Assembly: GCA_964030475.1 (NCBI GenBank)
Contig: CAXIPT010000012.1
Coordinates: forward strand, 358,123-422,122
Direction: 5' to 3'
DNA length: 64,000 nucleotides
From: Tethya wilhelma
Taxonomy: Eukaryota; Porifera; Demospongiae; Tethyida; Tethyidae
Shown: positions 44,222 to 55,649 of the stretch, one piece after another
How the letters are laid out: each line of letters begins with the position of its first letter
Numbering within the stretch: position 1 is the stretch's first letter
Position numbers and translations under genes: made by a program
The notes under the pieces: model-generated
What the model was told of the DNA's origin: nothing
Seen by the model: the letters and a program-made list of their open reading frames with translations, nothing else
Database searches by the model: none

Positions 44222-45287
44222 CTGAGCAAAAATGTCAGCAAATGTACACTACTTGTTACATCTACCTCAGTTAGTCAAAGACCTTGGTCCTTTGTGGGCT
44301 CACTCTTGTTTCCTTATGAAAATGCAAATGGGGATATCCTTAAGCTATTTCATGGCACCCAAAATGTAGCAAAACAAGTAAGTGAAATTCACACTTCTTA
44401 CTCATGATCTTACACATGTTCTAGGTCTTGTCGTACCTATATTATGTAAGCTGGTTAGTCAGTTTGTATGAGTACATGCGTGGATCTGTAGATTAGTAAC
44501 TGTTCATATGTTGAGTGATTAAACACCACGTACGATATGTACCATATACCATGCACAATAACTTGTTTCTTATGTACTATAGGTAGTGAGACATGTAAAA
44601 GCTCTGACTGAGCTTCCTATGATTGCTGAAGCATGCCTTTAAGAAGACAGTGTGGCTTATAGCTATTATGTAAAGATATCACTACCAGGTATATACTAAT
44701 AACATTAGATCCTGTTGCTACACTGAAGGGGGGAAAAAAAGAGTTATGTATGTTACCCCAAAAATTTAAATCTACCTAACTATAAGTTAATTTAACTAAA
44801 CAATCTAAAGAGGTAATTTATCTCCAACTTTTGGGTTGATTTAACTGTAGTATCTGCTTGGTTCAAACTGAGTTTGATGAGTATATGTGGTTTATACAGG
44901 ACAGAGAAAATGGCGATATCAGGTACACATTCAATTCTTGGGAAGCCAAAGTCCATAGCTTTGCCTGAACTTCAAGCACTCATTCAGATGTTTCACGTTA
45001 CTTCTGAATCTGTTTCTCAACTGTTTGTACATGTGTACCCTCATATGCAGATAAATCACTCTATTGTTTCATCCAAAAGCCTTAGACGATCACTAAAGAG
45101 AAATGATTCCTGTGTGTGTTACACACAAAGTGGAAGCTGTCTCGCATATGGAATTGTAGTGAAAAGTGAAAATTGTTTCTATCAATGGATCATATCAGTC
45201 ATTGAAAAATGTATATTAGAAGTTCAAACTAAACTTGATTTTCTTTTTGTAAGTTTATTTCCACATCATTACTGTGAAAATTAAAAC
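44222..45287 (+). pseudogene. EnSpm-like transposon gene relic (DUF4218-type)
   Basis: Exon 44222-44377 (CAG/GTAAGT borders) reads SANVHYLLHLPQLVKDLGPLW then AHSCF. After a one-base loss it continues in another frame as YENANGDILKLFHGTQNVAKQ. This matches the DUF4218 region of EnSpm/CACTA-like transposases (NVH-LLHL, GPLW-HSCF-FE--NG-L---HGT). A second exon from 44583 starts VVRHVKALTELPMIAEACL and then hits a stop. A third block at about 44880-45287 (RTEKMAISGTHSILGKP...LRRSLKRNDSCVCYTQSG...YGIVVK) fits the later part of the same kind of protein. Broken and 5' truncated; no terminal repeats were identified. Confidence 0.6.
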
Positions 45288-46027
45288 ATTCTGGCTACTG
45301 TTCCTTCCTTATTTGATGCTGTTCCAAGCCATGGTTGTGCAGATAGTTGTGCATACTGGAAATTAACCGCACCCATTGATCCCGCCCCATCTAGTGTGCG
45401 TTATCTAGAAAGTTACATAGTTGGACCGGATTTGCTGGTTCCAGGCTCAGGTGCTGAAACCGAGGTAGCGCTCCTCAAATGAAGTTGTTGCAAGTAAGTT
45501 ATAGCTTTAAAGTTAGTCAGACTGATCATGCAGCACTTATTCTTCTTGAATTACTATCATTACTAGTTTTACAAATTATTTTTCAGTCTAAACCGTGACT
45601 GGTCTTGCAGTCCATTATTGTACACCCACCTCAATCCTCCTCATCACCGAATCCACCAGCACTGAGAGTACCAGCTGTGTATGGGATATTTTTGTAGTTT
45701 ATTGAAGCAAGACCAAGTAGTGTAAATATAGTATACAGCAGTAACGTTCTGCAAATGTTGTTGCTGAGGTTACACCTTTTAAAGACGTATTAAGCTTTTC
45801 CTATAATTACCTCTTTGATGCTAAAGAGATCTAGAGGGTGATTATGAACTGATAGTGACATAATTCCATTTCATAATTGAGTGTGTTATACATCTCATGC
45901 AATTGCTATGATAATATTGTCAAGTTTTATATTGCTGATTAATACCATTGACAAGTTTAATATTATTCCTGTAATAAATTATAACAATGTCATTATATAT
46001 ACATCCATACCAATCATTACAATAATG
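45288..46027. other. Non-coding spacer
   Basis: No gene or repeat family recognised. A (T/A)-rich stretch lies at 45890-46020. Confidence 0.5.
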
Positions 46028-46565
46028 TTATACTGACTTATAATATGTAGTCTTCAGACTAGGAGCTCCGGTAACTTCATTTAGAAATTGTTTTGCTGTA
46101 TGAGTTGAGCACAATGCTCGTTTCATTCCAGTACGAGTAGGTGCCAATGCAATATTCATGTAAAAGGATCTAATGCTGTCAACACGTTTTTCTGTAACAA
46201 TTATCAGTTCTTTATGCTTCATACGTTCATGTTGAAGTTCTCTTTGATACGACTTCACTTTTGACATTAAATCTTGACGACATTTTACGAGGTACTCCTG
46301 CGGATATTCTATCTTACATGACTGCGATGCTTCGTCTTGCTCCTTCAACCCATCAGCAATCTGCATTTCTAACACTGTTTTGTCTACTCCATATGTTTCT
46401 TCAAACTCCACATCATCAGATTTTGCGTCTTTCGCACTACTGTCATCAGCATACAGATTTTGGCTTGAGGCGGGTGTACTGTCACTTACAAAGAGTTTTC
46501 TTTTTGCCTTTTGCTGCTTCCTTTTTTTTTCTTGCTTGCTGAGCTAGGTCTTCCCATTGACTCTG
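46028..46565 (-). CDS. Unrecognised gene fragment, basic and coiled-coil-like
   Basis: The last exon appears to start after a TTTCAG acceptor near 46566 and ends with TAG/TAA at 46028. The main frame reads KRKLFVSDSTPASSQNLYADDSS, an acidic stretch (SDDVEFEETYGVDKT), a helical charged region (CRQDLMSKVKSYQRELQHERMKHKELI) and SFYMNIALAPTRTGMKRAL. The first bases (QWEDLAQQARKK) are in another frame. One fewer A in the A9 run at 46532-46540 would join them, so this is either a slippage mutation or an assembly error. It resembles the C-terminal exon of a nuclear or transposon-derived protein. Function unknown. Confidence 0.4.
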
Positions 46566-46659
46566 AAAAATAATGGTTGTATGAACAGTAATACACATAT
46601 AAGCATGTGTTCTGGTATATCATTGTGCAAGATAGGCTGTCATGCCAGCCAAGTGACAA

Positions 46660-46831
46660 ACGGCACACGTCCACAAACCCCAACATATCAGACTGACGGA
46701 CACTCGTCCACAAAGCCCTACATAACTGACTGACGGACACACGTCCACAAAGCCCTACATATCTGACGGACACACGTCCACAAAGCCCAACATATCAGAC
46801 TGACGGACACACGTCCACAAAGCCCAACATA
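46660..46831. repeat. 37-bp minisatellite, left part
   Basis: The unit is CATATCAGACTGACGGACAC followed by ACGTCCACAAAGCCCAA, with about four to five copies, one shortened. The array is split by the element at 46832-47849 and resumes at 47850. Confidence 0.9.
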
Positions 46832-47849
46832 CAGTCTGCAGTAAGACCCACCTTTTCCCATACTTTCTCAAGGACACCCCGGAAGTAGGTGTTTACTTGT
46901 TTTCTATGACATTTATTACGTAATATCATATGGCGCTAATTGGATACTGACTGCGAAGTACTGATTAATAAAGCACGGCAATTTAGCAGCTGTCAAAAAT
47001 TAAATACGAGTTATCAAACATCACGCTACGGCTATTACGTGAGCAGTTAATGAGCAGAAAAATGGCAGAAACAAGAGAGGGGTACACAAATAGTGAGATT
47101 TTGCAGGCTACAAACTGTACTGCAAACAACATACATTTATAAATATTAATCTACAGTCCATAATCTCTTCCTTCTGCAATTTTGAGTGGATTTGGCAAGC
47201 TCTAAGACCTTGACCTTGCCCAAAAAATATGAAAATGATGAATATTGAAACTTTGCAGAAAAGCACAACAAAGAACAGGTACCTGTATGAAAAAGAAAGG
47301 TAGATAGACTTAGTTTATGACATTTATTGAGAGAGAATGAGTTGCTAAATGTTGATGACAGGTTATTTGAACACTCAAAAGCCAGTAAAAATGATGTAAA
47401 CAATATCTATAAAACCCCTATTTTCAAGTACATGCATACTGCAACCAATTAATTGAAGCTACTATACAAAATTGTAAAACTACCTTAGTTAAACATACTT
47501 ACCAAGTTTGAAGTGATTTGCAAAAGTGCAAATGCTTGCCCAAAAAATGTGAAGATGGCTCCTTCCAGCAAAAGTCCAAGTAGTCACGAGGCGCCTTTTT
47601 GCCACTGTCAGTTGAGCTTGATTGTTAATTTAGCTTTCTGGCAATTCTAGTGCAACTATTTTCATCAGAGCAATACGCAAAAGTCATCGAGAAGGAGTGA
47701 AAACTGAGTAAACTTGGTCTAAGACAACTTGAAATTCAGTCGGCCATCTTGAATTTTCCCCATAAAAAATTCCCTATAGCAAAGTTCATTTCCGGGTGCA
47801 TTTTTCACTTCCGGGTGTCCTTGAAAATTGGGGGTCTTACCGCAGACTG
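46832..47849. mobile_element. 1.02-kb TIR element inserted in the minisatellite
   Basis: CAGTCTGCAGTAAGACCC...CAAGGACACCCCGGAAGT at the left is mirrored by ACTTCCGGGTGTCCTTG...GGGTCTTACCGCAGACTG at the right. ATA flanks both ends (46829-46831 and 47850-47852), and the array reads through if the element is removed. No transposase frame is present, so this is non-autonomous. Confidence 0.85.
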
Positions 47850-47985
47850 ATATCAGGCTGACGGACACACGTCCACAAACTGGCACAACATATCAGACTG
47901 ACGGACACACGTCCACAAAGCCCAACATATCAGACTGACGGACTCACATCCACAAAGCCCAACAAATCAGGCTTACACCGACATG
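47850..47985. repeat. 37-bp minisatellite, right part
   Basis: About three further units (GACGGACACACGTCCACAAAG...), decaying at the right. Confidence 0.85.
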
Positions 47986-48470
47986 TAGACACACATTCAC
48001 AGAGCTAAAAGCGCAACATAGTCTTACCATGTAACCTTAGCGCTTGATCCTCCAGCCAGCTGCCAATTATATTAATCCCACGTGCTCCCACAGCGGCAAT
48101 AATTGCGACGGGAAACCACACCCACATAATTGAATAATGTTAGCCCTCCCATATTATGCATGCTATATATGCCCATTCAATCTCTCTTTTGGCTTTTGTA
48201 GCAGCAAAAAGATGGCTTTTCAAGTTGTTCCAGATTGAATTCTGACTAAAGATGACTGCTAAACAGCATTGCTAAAGTAGATACACAAAAAATAATATAT
48301 CAAAGAGAAGAGGGCTCCGCACATTTGAACTGACTGAACTTGATCATCACGGAAAATCAATGATAGACCACTGTCACTACAGCAGCTTAATTGTCTGGAA
48401 ATTTCAGCCTTGCCGTTGTCACAAGTACAGTTATAATTCTTTTGCGTGAATCAGGCTCGGCGCCAATCTT
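47986..48470. other. Spacer
   Basis: A TATATATGCCC box-like sequence lies near 48164, followed by a short frame (MAFQVVPD, then stop). No convincing gene. Confidence 0.4.
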
Positions 48471-48484
48471 ACACTGGAATTCAA

Positions 48485-48690
48485 TTGATTTACAACCTTT
48501 TCATATGACATTGTACAGGTTACAACCTTTCTGCAACTTCAGGCCAATCTCTGGAAATTTACAACCTTGTCACAGGTACAGTTTACAACCTTTCTGCAAC
48601 TTCAGGCCAATCTCTGGAAATTTACAACCATGTTGCATGGTTGTGACAAGGTTGTTATCCTCTGACAACCTTGTCAGACGGTTGTGACTT
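48485..48690. repeat. ~62-bp tandem repeat with TTTACAACC motif
   Basis: TTTACAACCTTTCTGCAACTTC and AGGCCAATCTCTGGAAATTTACAACC occur twice (about 48520-48570 and 48582-48632). Inverted forms (GGTTGTGACAAGGTTGT) follow at 48640-48690, giving hairpin potential. Confidence 0.75.
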
Positions 48691-49593
48691 TTGTATGGGT
48701 AGCCTCACGTGGCAAGAATCATTATAACGTGGGCAGAGTCATCGACCGCACTACATTATGCCCACGCGCAATTTTCACCATTCTACCCTGTTCTATCCCC
48801 ATGTGATCTCGGATACCAGGCTCCCCTTCTCCTTTCCGTGAGTGAAAGGTCAAAAGGGTGCCTGGGGACGAGGCTAATATGCAGGAATTAGCCTCGTTGC
48901 AGCTAGCTATAGGCTGCACCTTTGACTCTACATGCACTGAGTGTAATATAAGGTCAAAGGGGAGCCTAGTATGTACGTAGGCTATCTGGAAATGAGGCTA
49001 GGGCATATTATTTGCTATAGCACTGGTGAAGGAGTATAATATGGCATAAATACACAATTTATGTAAGAGCTAATAACACTCTGTCAACCAATAATTATTA
49101 TTTGTTGACAGAGTGTTACATAGAGTCCCAGGCTGCTATAGTTATTCTCATTACTGCTCAAGAGGGATATCCTCTCTTGCCAGTTAGCAGTTACTCTCAT
49201 GGCTATTCATGCAGGGGTCTCAGCACCATTCATGCATTGATTTTCAGCTGTTGCATCATGTTCAGAGTTATCAGCAGTTCTGACTCTTGAGCTCAGGGTT
49301 TTCTAGTTTACTTAGAGCCTCTCACAGTTGTTCTAGCTTCTGCTCTCATCATCCAGTACGTTTGGTATCCATCCTTACACCCAACATTACTGCAGTAGTT
49401 AATTCAGCTGAAACTATTCTGCTTGCCGCTAGGTTTTACTGAAGCACAGCATGTGTTCATATACAATTAAGTATAAAGTATGAATTTAGCGGATGAAGGA
49501 TGAACATAGCGATACTATGAGCTTACCTTCTTATCTTTTGGTCCCATTGGCACAGCAAAAAGCTAGACACGTTTTACTCCAGGTGACAGCAAC
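48691..49593. other. Repeat-rich spacer with short hairpins
   Basis: Contains GAGGCTA/TAGCCTC-type inverted pieces at 48700-49005. A 14-bp-stem hairpin lies at 49075-49117 (AACACTCTGTCAAC and GTTGACAGAGTGTT). No gene recognised. Confidence 0.55.
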
Positions 49594-49860
49594 CTACACG
49601 AACTCGACTTCAAACCCAGGCACTCCATTCTTAGTCTGATACCCTATAGACAAACAATTGTCAATGTCCTCGTCACTACTCTCAGTAGCTACATCACCAA
49701 CTTTAACAGCATTACGACTGAACTTTATACTTGACCAACTGTACGACTTGTCACCTCGAGCAATGCAGATACTGGGGATGTTGTCGTGTTCCTGGTAAAA
49801 TACAGAGCAGTCATCTTGCTGAACACTCAAATCTGGCCCAGCAAGACAGTAAACGTTGAA
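49594..49860 (-). CDS. Unrecognised short frame
   Basis: Reads about 88 residues including NVYCLAGPDLSVQQDDCSVFYQ, ICIARGDKSYSWSSIKF and an acidic stretch before its stop. It could be an exon, but no domain, flanking splice logic or repeat was established. Low confidence that it is real. Confidence 0.2.
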   Translation of the reverse strand, partial: FNVYCLAGPDLSVQQDDCSVFYQEHDNIPSICIARGDKSYSWSSIKFSRNAVKVGDVATESSDEDIDNCLSIGYQTKNGVPGFEVEFV

Positions 49861-50375
49861 GTGGTGGCCAAGAAGGACAATAATACTGTAGGTATAAGGG
49901 AAGAAGGCTCAGAAGACTCAAGAATAGTAAGACTGTTGCTGTGAAGAATTCTTCAAGAAATAATGCCCACTATTAATTCTATGGTTGGGTGTAGTCTGCA
50001 GCAATCCTTGGATGCTAAGTCTGTGGACTATGACCAGCAGTCCATGTCACCACCCTCCCAGTCTGACACTGATCAAGCTCCCTTGGATCCTGTGGTTGCT
50101 GAGCCAACTGACCAAGTTCTTACATCTGTCGTGAGAATCCTGAGGTCATCCTAATTGAATCTGAGATTGATCTAGAGACAGAGAGGTCACTGGCAGTTTT
50201 CCTGGTATTCCATAAGGCCTGAGTCCTTCCTCTTGTATAGCAACTAGAGGGAAGCCAGCCCTTTGAAGGGCCTTGAGGTGTCCCTCGATCACAACAACTG
50301 AGATCAATTGCAACTCACTAGCAGGAGCAGCCATGTTGAGCTCTTATTTATATATATATATATATATATACAAGT

Positions 50376-50632
50376 AAAAAAACATTGGAAATGTAATGAG
50401 ACATATAGGAATGGCCAAATCGTAAAAAGAAGGCAAACAAGATGGAATGGCTGTCTGAGAGTGTGCCGAATTCTTCCTGTGTGGGCTGCATGCAGTACTC
50501 TCTTTCCATGTTGAGTCCGTCATGTTGCCCATAGGAATAATTCTTTACACACTCTGCCAGCCATTCCATCTTGTTTGCCTTCTTTTTACGATTTGGCCAT
50601 TCCTATGTCTCATTACATTTCCAATGTTTTTT
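50376..50632. mobile_element. AGGAATGGCC-type MITE, copy 3
   Basis: This is the most complete copy: the arms ACATTGGAAATGTAATGAGACATA...CAAACAAGATGGAATGGCTG are almost perfect over about 75 bp. It is preceded by an (AT)n tract (50345-50372) and followed by DNA shared with 18251-18745. Confidence 0.9.
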
Positions 50633-51120
50633 ACTTGTTTGTTCTCATTTTTTCATAATTCTATGAATCACATTTGAGCTCGAGTTTGTGTGTATATATA
50701 CGGTAGTTACTTTTACTCTATATATCAGCATGAATATTATAGCTTGTATAATCTACTGGTATGCTATCAGTAAAGTGAAGCATCTCAGCACCGGGCTGGA
50801 GTGTATCTAACAAAATTTACTCATCTTCTTATAATGACAACAACATAACAAGTGTAACATTAAAGTAGTCTATTCACCTCCTAAATATTGAAGACTGAAA
50901 GATTACAGAGAGCTCAGCACAACCAGAAATCTTCAGGTAAAGCAGGCAGGCAGCGAATATTCAGATTCCAAATAACGCACACTTATATCTGGAAAAGGGT
51001 TGTCACTTTGAAATGTTCAAGTATAGCTAATGAATTATGCATGAGTGTAGAAATGAATGGCTGCCATACGGAGAAGGCACTTTTCGTCATGTATCTAGCC
51101 ACCTAACGAGAGACACAGAA

Positions 51121-52139
51121 AAACGATACCAAAAGCACATGAAGACAAAGATACCAAGTTTATTCGTTCAAGAATCAGCTTCTGAAAGTGAACAGTCTTT
51201 GAGAAAAGTTGAGCCATGATAGAAGAAAAAGAAGAAGAAGAAGAAGAAGAAGAAGATGGAGAAAATTGGAGGTTTGGCATATTTTAGTTTGGTACTTTAG
51301 TGATGGTTTTAGGCCATGTTTTTGGGCTTGTTGGAAAGAGAATGAGCTAAATAGTAGCTTGAGAAGCCTTTTAGTGCTAAGCGCTCAGTTTTTGCAGAGT
51401 TATTCGCGTGAATATTTGTATTGCGCTAATGGGCCATCCGTGCCATTCCTATGTACCCAGTACTACCGTACTGGGAATATACATGCAAATCCCTCGTTCG
51501 ACACACTTAAATGGGGCTTGCTCATGCTCTCCCCAATTATTTATAAAATAGAGGAGGTACGACACGCGCCTTTTCTGAACTGGCAAGTCTGTTAATTGCA
51601 TTCCAATCATGTGACTGCAATACTTCACAATGAGAATTGATCACATGCACCAGTTTGCCAGCTCAGCAAAGGTCGTACCTCCTCTGAGTCTGAACAGTAG
51701 TCAACTACAGTCACGTGATCAATTTACAGACCACTTGTTTATTGCTTTCCAAATTAAATGTACAGATACAGTTTGATCAGATGCTTTCACAGAAACATCT
51801 ATTTTTTCCTGCTTGAAAGTGTTTTAATTGAACATGAGTAGCACCACTTCAATTCTCACGAGAATTGAAGGCAGACCACACTTCAATGTAATTGGGGTGA
51901 GCCCCAGATAGCGAGTAGTACGTAGGGTGCGTCTGTCTGTCTGTCATCATTGGGTCTTGTACGCTCACCTAAGCTAATTCTAGCTGACATAGTGATCGAC
52001 CCGTACCATGTCAATGTCAATGTCAATGTCAATGTTAATAAGACTGCCCCAGAATGGGAAAGAGTCAAAGCTCTTACAATAAATAAGCAAAACAGTAACC
52101 AACAGTGGGTGTACAGACATAAACAAAGCTACGAGTGAC
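51121..52139. other. Spacer with (GAA)n, hairpin and repeat ends
   Basis: Holds (GAA)n at 51225-51256. At about 51430-51475 a sequence like the foldback end occurs (GGGCCATCCGTGCCATTCCTATG...GTACTACCGTAC). Inverted AGAGGAGGTACGAC arms lie at 51552-51566 and 51675-51690. A (TGTCAA)n tract is at 52011-52036. No gene. Confidence 0.65.
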
Positions 52140-52146
52140 TGGTAGC

Positions 52147-52282
52147 TAAAAATTTATATTACAGGCACAGACACAAATATAAAAACAACACAATAATAAG
52201 TTAAAACGGCAACCTTAAAAATGTATATTACAGGCACAGACACAAATATAAAAACAACACAATAATGAGTTAAAATGGCAAC
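52147..52282. repeat. 66-68-bp tandem duplication
   Basis: TATATTACAGGCACAGACAC...AACGGCAACC occurs twice in succession, with few changes. It may be the 3' tail of the minus-strand LINE-like fragment. Confidence 0.85.
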
Positions 52283-52880
52283 CTGATTGATAGACCAATG
52301 TCTTAGAGTTTTCAGTATCTAAATTTATAATAATCTCTGACAGCTTGTCTGGAGATTCAAGAGAGGTGTGGCATTCGATATAGTGTTCACAAAGTGGAGA
52401 CTCTTCTGGGACAACGAAAACACAATCCTTGACCGGGCATCTTCTTTCACTGAACATCGTCAGAGATAGCAGCTTGAGGAATGCAAGAGCTGCCTTGGTT
52501 CCTTTCACACCATGCTCCAGGGCTTTGTCCCACAGTCTCATCCAGCCGTGCCCTCTAGCAATCTTTAGAGGGTATAGCAGAGATCTAGAGGGGTGTCTTT
52601 CAGAAGACAATAGAATACTTAGTCTATCTTCCTTTAGAATATGTTCTCGCACACTTCTAGCGCTTAACTCATTTGAGTTACAGAGGATGTCTTCAGTGAG
52701 GCCTTTGAGAGAAATGATGTGAGATTCTAGAAATTTGCATTGTTTCACTTTGACCAGGTCTAGTGATTGCACATCTGAGGCGGCTATTGCATTGAAGACT
52801 TCAGACTTAAGAGTGGACTCTTGATCGTTGCAGATTCTTAGAAGATAAGCATGTATGTGATGAACACGTACGTTAATTAG
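52215..52880 (-). pseudogene. LINE-like 3' fragment (possible RT C-terminal region)
   Basis: An open minus-strand frame from about 52880 reads LRICNDQESTLKSEVFNAIA, SLLYPLKIARGHGWMRLWDKALEHG and CPVKDCVFVVPEESPLCEHYIECHT. A C-x4-C...C-x-H...H pattern near the end resembles the cysteine/histidine cluster that follows many non-LTR reverse transcriptases. Truncation at about 52890 and short tandem repeats at the 3' end would fit a 5'-truncated LINE insertion. No RT motifs are present, so the assignment is tentative. Confidence 0.4.
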
Positions 52881-52895
52881 ATTTATATTTCCGGT

Positions 52896-54150
52896 GCCCT
52901 AACGTGAGCAAGCCTTAGCTGGACCATTACAGAGGGCCTAGTACACACTGTTTGCGCATGCGCGTAATTATCGCCTTGAAACCACGTGGTTTTAATTTTG
53001 AGAAGATTTGTGGGTGTGTCATAGTAGCGATTTCCAAGGCTATGTATTTTGCATTATGCTAGTACTGAGGTTAAATTCAGAAGCGCTTGCATTTAATAAG
53101 CTATTCACAAAAATCTTGAGTGTCAGGCGATCATTTCAGCGTTTATTGCGTTGAAATTGGTCGAGTTATCGTAAAGTTATGAGCATGCGCAATCAGGTAA
53201 CCGCAAAAAGCCATACAAAACATATGGAGAAAATGTCAATGGACCACGTGGCACGGCTGACATGCTGATTTTGAAAGCTTTTCCGCGGATGATAAAGACA
53301 CTACTGGTTAGTTTGACACTTTCTAGGGTAACTTGGGGTGCTGATTTCAAATTTGTGCACTGTTTTTGCTCTAAATATAATGCTAGTTTAGAAACTGGGC
53401 AAAACTTATGGAAAAGTTAATAATAACTAATATGACAGAGGAGTTTGAAAAGTGTTTCAAGCTGGTATATGTTTCATAGGTTGAAGAGACTGTTTTTATG
53501 GGCAAAAAGCCAAAGGAAATATTTTAACAGCTTGCGGAATTTGAATAAAAGTGAAAAAATGTTACATTTAATCGCTGGCCCAGCTTGTTAAGCCGCTGCA
53601 TGAGTGAGTTAATAATGGTGTATTCTTTTGCCGAAGAGTATTTGAAGCCATAGAATTGCAATCATTGGTTCTCATCTGAAAGCAGAAACCTTCACTGAAA
53701 ATTTTGGTGAAAGTTTGACATTCGTATCTCAATTTAGAATTGGTAAATGCAATGTTCTGCGGAGTCAGTCTGAAGCCATAGAAATTTTAGATGTTGAAGT
53801 AGAAACAATTTGGTGAAATTTTGATAGTCGTAGCTCATCCGATGACTAAGTTATGATCGATTATAGTTAAGGTGTTTTAGGGTGTTACGGTGCCATATTT
53901 TCAATGGAGAATCCCGTAAAACACATATGTGCAACTTTGTCCCGTAACTTTTGATTGGAAGCAGCTAAGAAGGTCAAACTTGTTTTATTTTGGTCGCATA
54001 GACATGTAGAACCCATTTGTTGTACTTATGTTGCATTTGTATGGTTTCCTAAAAATGGTTGGAAATCGCTAGTCATAGATGACGTATGTAGCTATATCGA
54101 ACGCTAAGCAAACATACCCAGTTAGACTAGAAGAATATGCTAGGCATGCA
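52896..54150. other. Non-coding spacer with internal repeats
   Basis: A motif of GAAGCCATAGAA...GAAAGCAGAAACC...TTTTGGTGAAA is loosely repeated at 53645-53715 and 53772-53830. No gene recognised. Confidence 0.5.
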
Positions 54151-54154
54151 TTGT

Positions 54155-55170
54155 GGGGTGAGCCCAGAGGAGGTACGAAAGCATCAATATTCCACTTAAT
54201 TGCATTCCATTGAGCACGTATGACTTTAGCGACTATAGATATTGCAAGCTTTTTGAACATCTTTGCAGAGATCTGAGCTTTTCCAGCTTATGTATTCGCC
54301 AAAAAATCAGTTTGGCTGCCACTTAAGCGCTTCAGCAAGTCTGCATCCGGCCTCTGACAAAAATTTTCATCGCCATCTACCACAAAGAGAGTTGCTTGAA
54401 TCGAGGGACAGGGGGACCCAGATTCTTTCTTGAACTATTCTCGATCGTTTGGTACCAAATTTGCCCAGGGAAGTCGCAGGCAACCCTGAAAACTAGAGAG
54501 CCTATGATAAAGTACTACTCGCATACTGGATGCTCAAAGCTGAGTCAGCAAAATAGATGGATCACGTGGTCCACCTGAGTGGAAGAAGCCTGCTGTGAGT
54601 CAATCTGAAGAGGAGCCTGCTGGGAAACCATTTGTGAAGAAGCCTTCACAAGAACCATCACTTGCACAGGAAGAAACTCCTGCAGTGCCACCATACCACT
54701 CCAAGAGTTCATCAACTTCGTCTGAGTCTGACTCTGATGTTGACCTTGATGTTTGTGAGCTGGTAGGATTTGAGAAGAGAGAAGAGGAAGCGGGTGTGCT
54801 ATACAGGAAGAAGGGTCCCAAGAGCAAGAGAGTAAGGTGGACTCCTGTCAAGAGATCTAGAGTCGTCAGTGACAGTGCCGACTTTGATGGCAGTGAGATA
54901 GTCTTCTCACCTGAGGCCTCTGTGACTTGGGATTGTCATGATGGTGTGCCCTGGCTGCATGCTCAATCATGGTCTCTTAGATTCCCCCATTGCTGCAAGA
55001 ACTAGACGGAAAACTCAGAAAAATCCTAAAACTTGATTACTATTGGAACTACATATTATTTAATATTATGCTAGCCAGTATTCATTTTTGTGCTAGAACT
55101 CTCCCTCGTGGAGGCAGGAAAGAAGAAGAAGAAGAAGACCCTTTCGTACCTCCTCTGGGGCAAGCCTGAG
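54155..55170. mobile_element. Possible ~1-kb inverted-repeat element with acidic/Ser-rich frame
   Basis: GTGAGCCCAGAGGAGGTACGAAAG near 54160 is mirrored by CTTTCGTACCTCCTCTGGGGC near 55140-55160. Between them a plus-strand frame (54595-55005) encodes a Ser/Glu/Asp-rich protein (SSSTSSESDSDVDLDV) with basic KKGPKSKRVRW. The +1 frame near its end reads SPIAARTRRKTQK, reminiscent of the tail of retrotransposon polyproteins. It could be an unrelated gene fragment; no domain was recognised. Confidence 0.35.
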
Positions 55171-55649
55171 CAAGCGCAACTTTTTGCATGAATTGTACAG
55201 CGAATGTATGAAGAATACTTGTCAGAATGACAAATTATGGTATAGATCTGTCTGTCAGTGCCAGTACAAAACTGACAGTGTTCAAATCGCTGTGCCTGTG
55301 GTGTGAATGTCAGAAGTTTGTTTACACAAAGGATTGCTAATGAGACATGTAAAATCTAGGGTTGTATTCGAACTTGGTATCTCTGACACTGTATATTGAG
55401 CAAGCCTGGCATCACCCGATTTTCCGAGGCTCCTTGCAGTTTCTGCCTATCTTTTTGTTGGGGGCTGCTGTTAAACTGTTACTGTGCCTTTATCCCATAA
55501 GATATGCCAAGCAACTGTCTAAGTCTCACAACCTTTGAGCTATTAGAAGAACCATTACTCAACTGTTCTGCGCTAGCTGCCTCTGTCTGATTTCTCGATC
55601 GACTGTCTCGAAAACACGTGCACACTCTAAACTGTGTGAGTAATGCATG

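Noticed and set aside
46660..47985. CRISPR-like array of 37-bp repeats
   Set aside because: Units are contiguous and have no unique spacers, and the DNA is eukaryotic; it is a minisatellite.
49075..49117. Hairpin resembling a bacterial terminator
   Set aside because: Not followed by a U tract in a bacterial gene context; the window is eukaryotic, so a plain inverted repeat.
51209..51595. Arg-rich 128-residue frame
   Set aside because: Starts in a (GAA)n microsatellite and runs into a transposon end; no domain.
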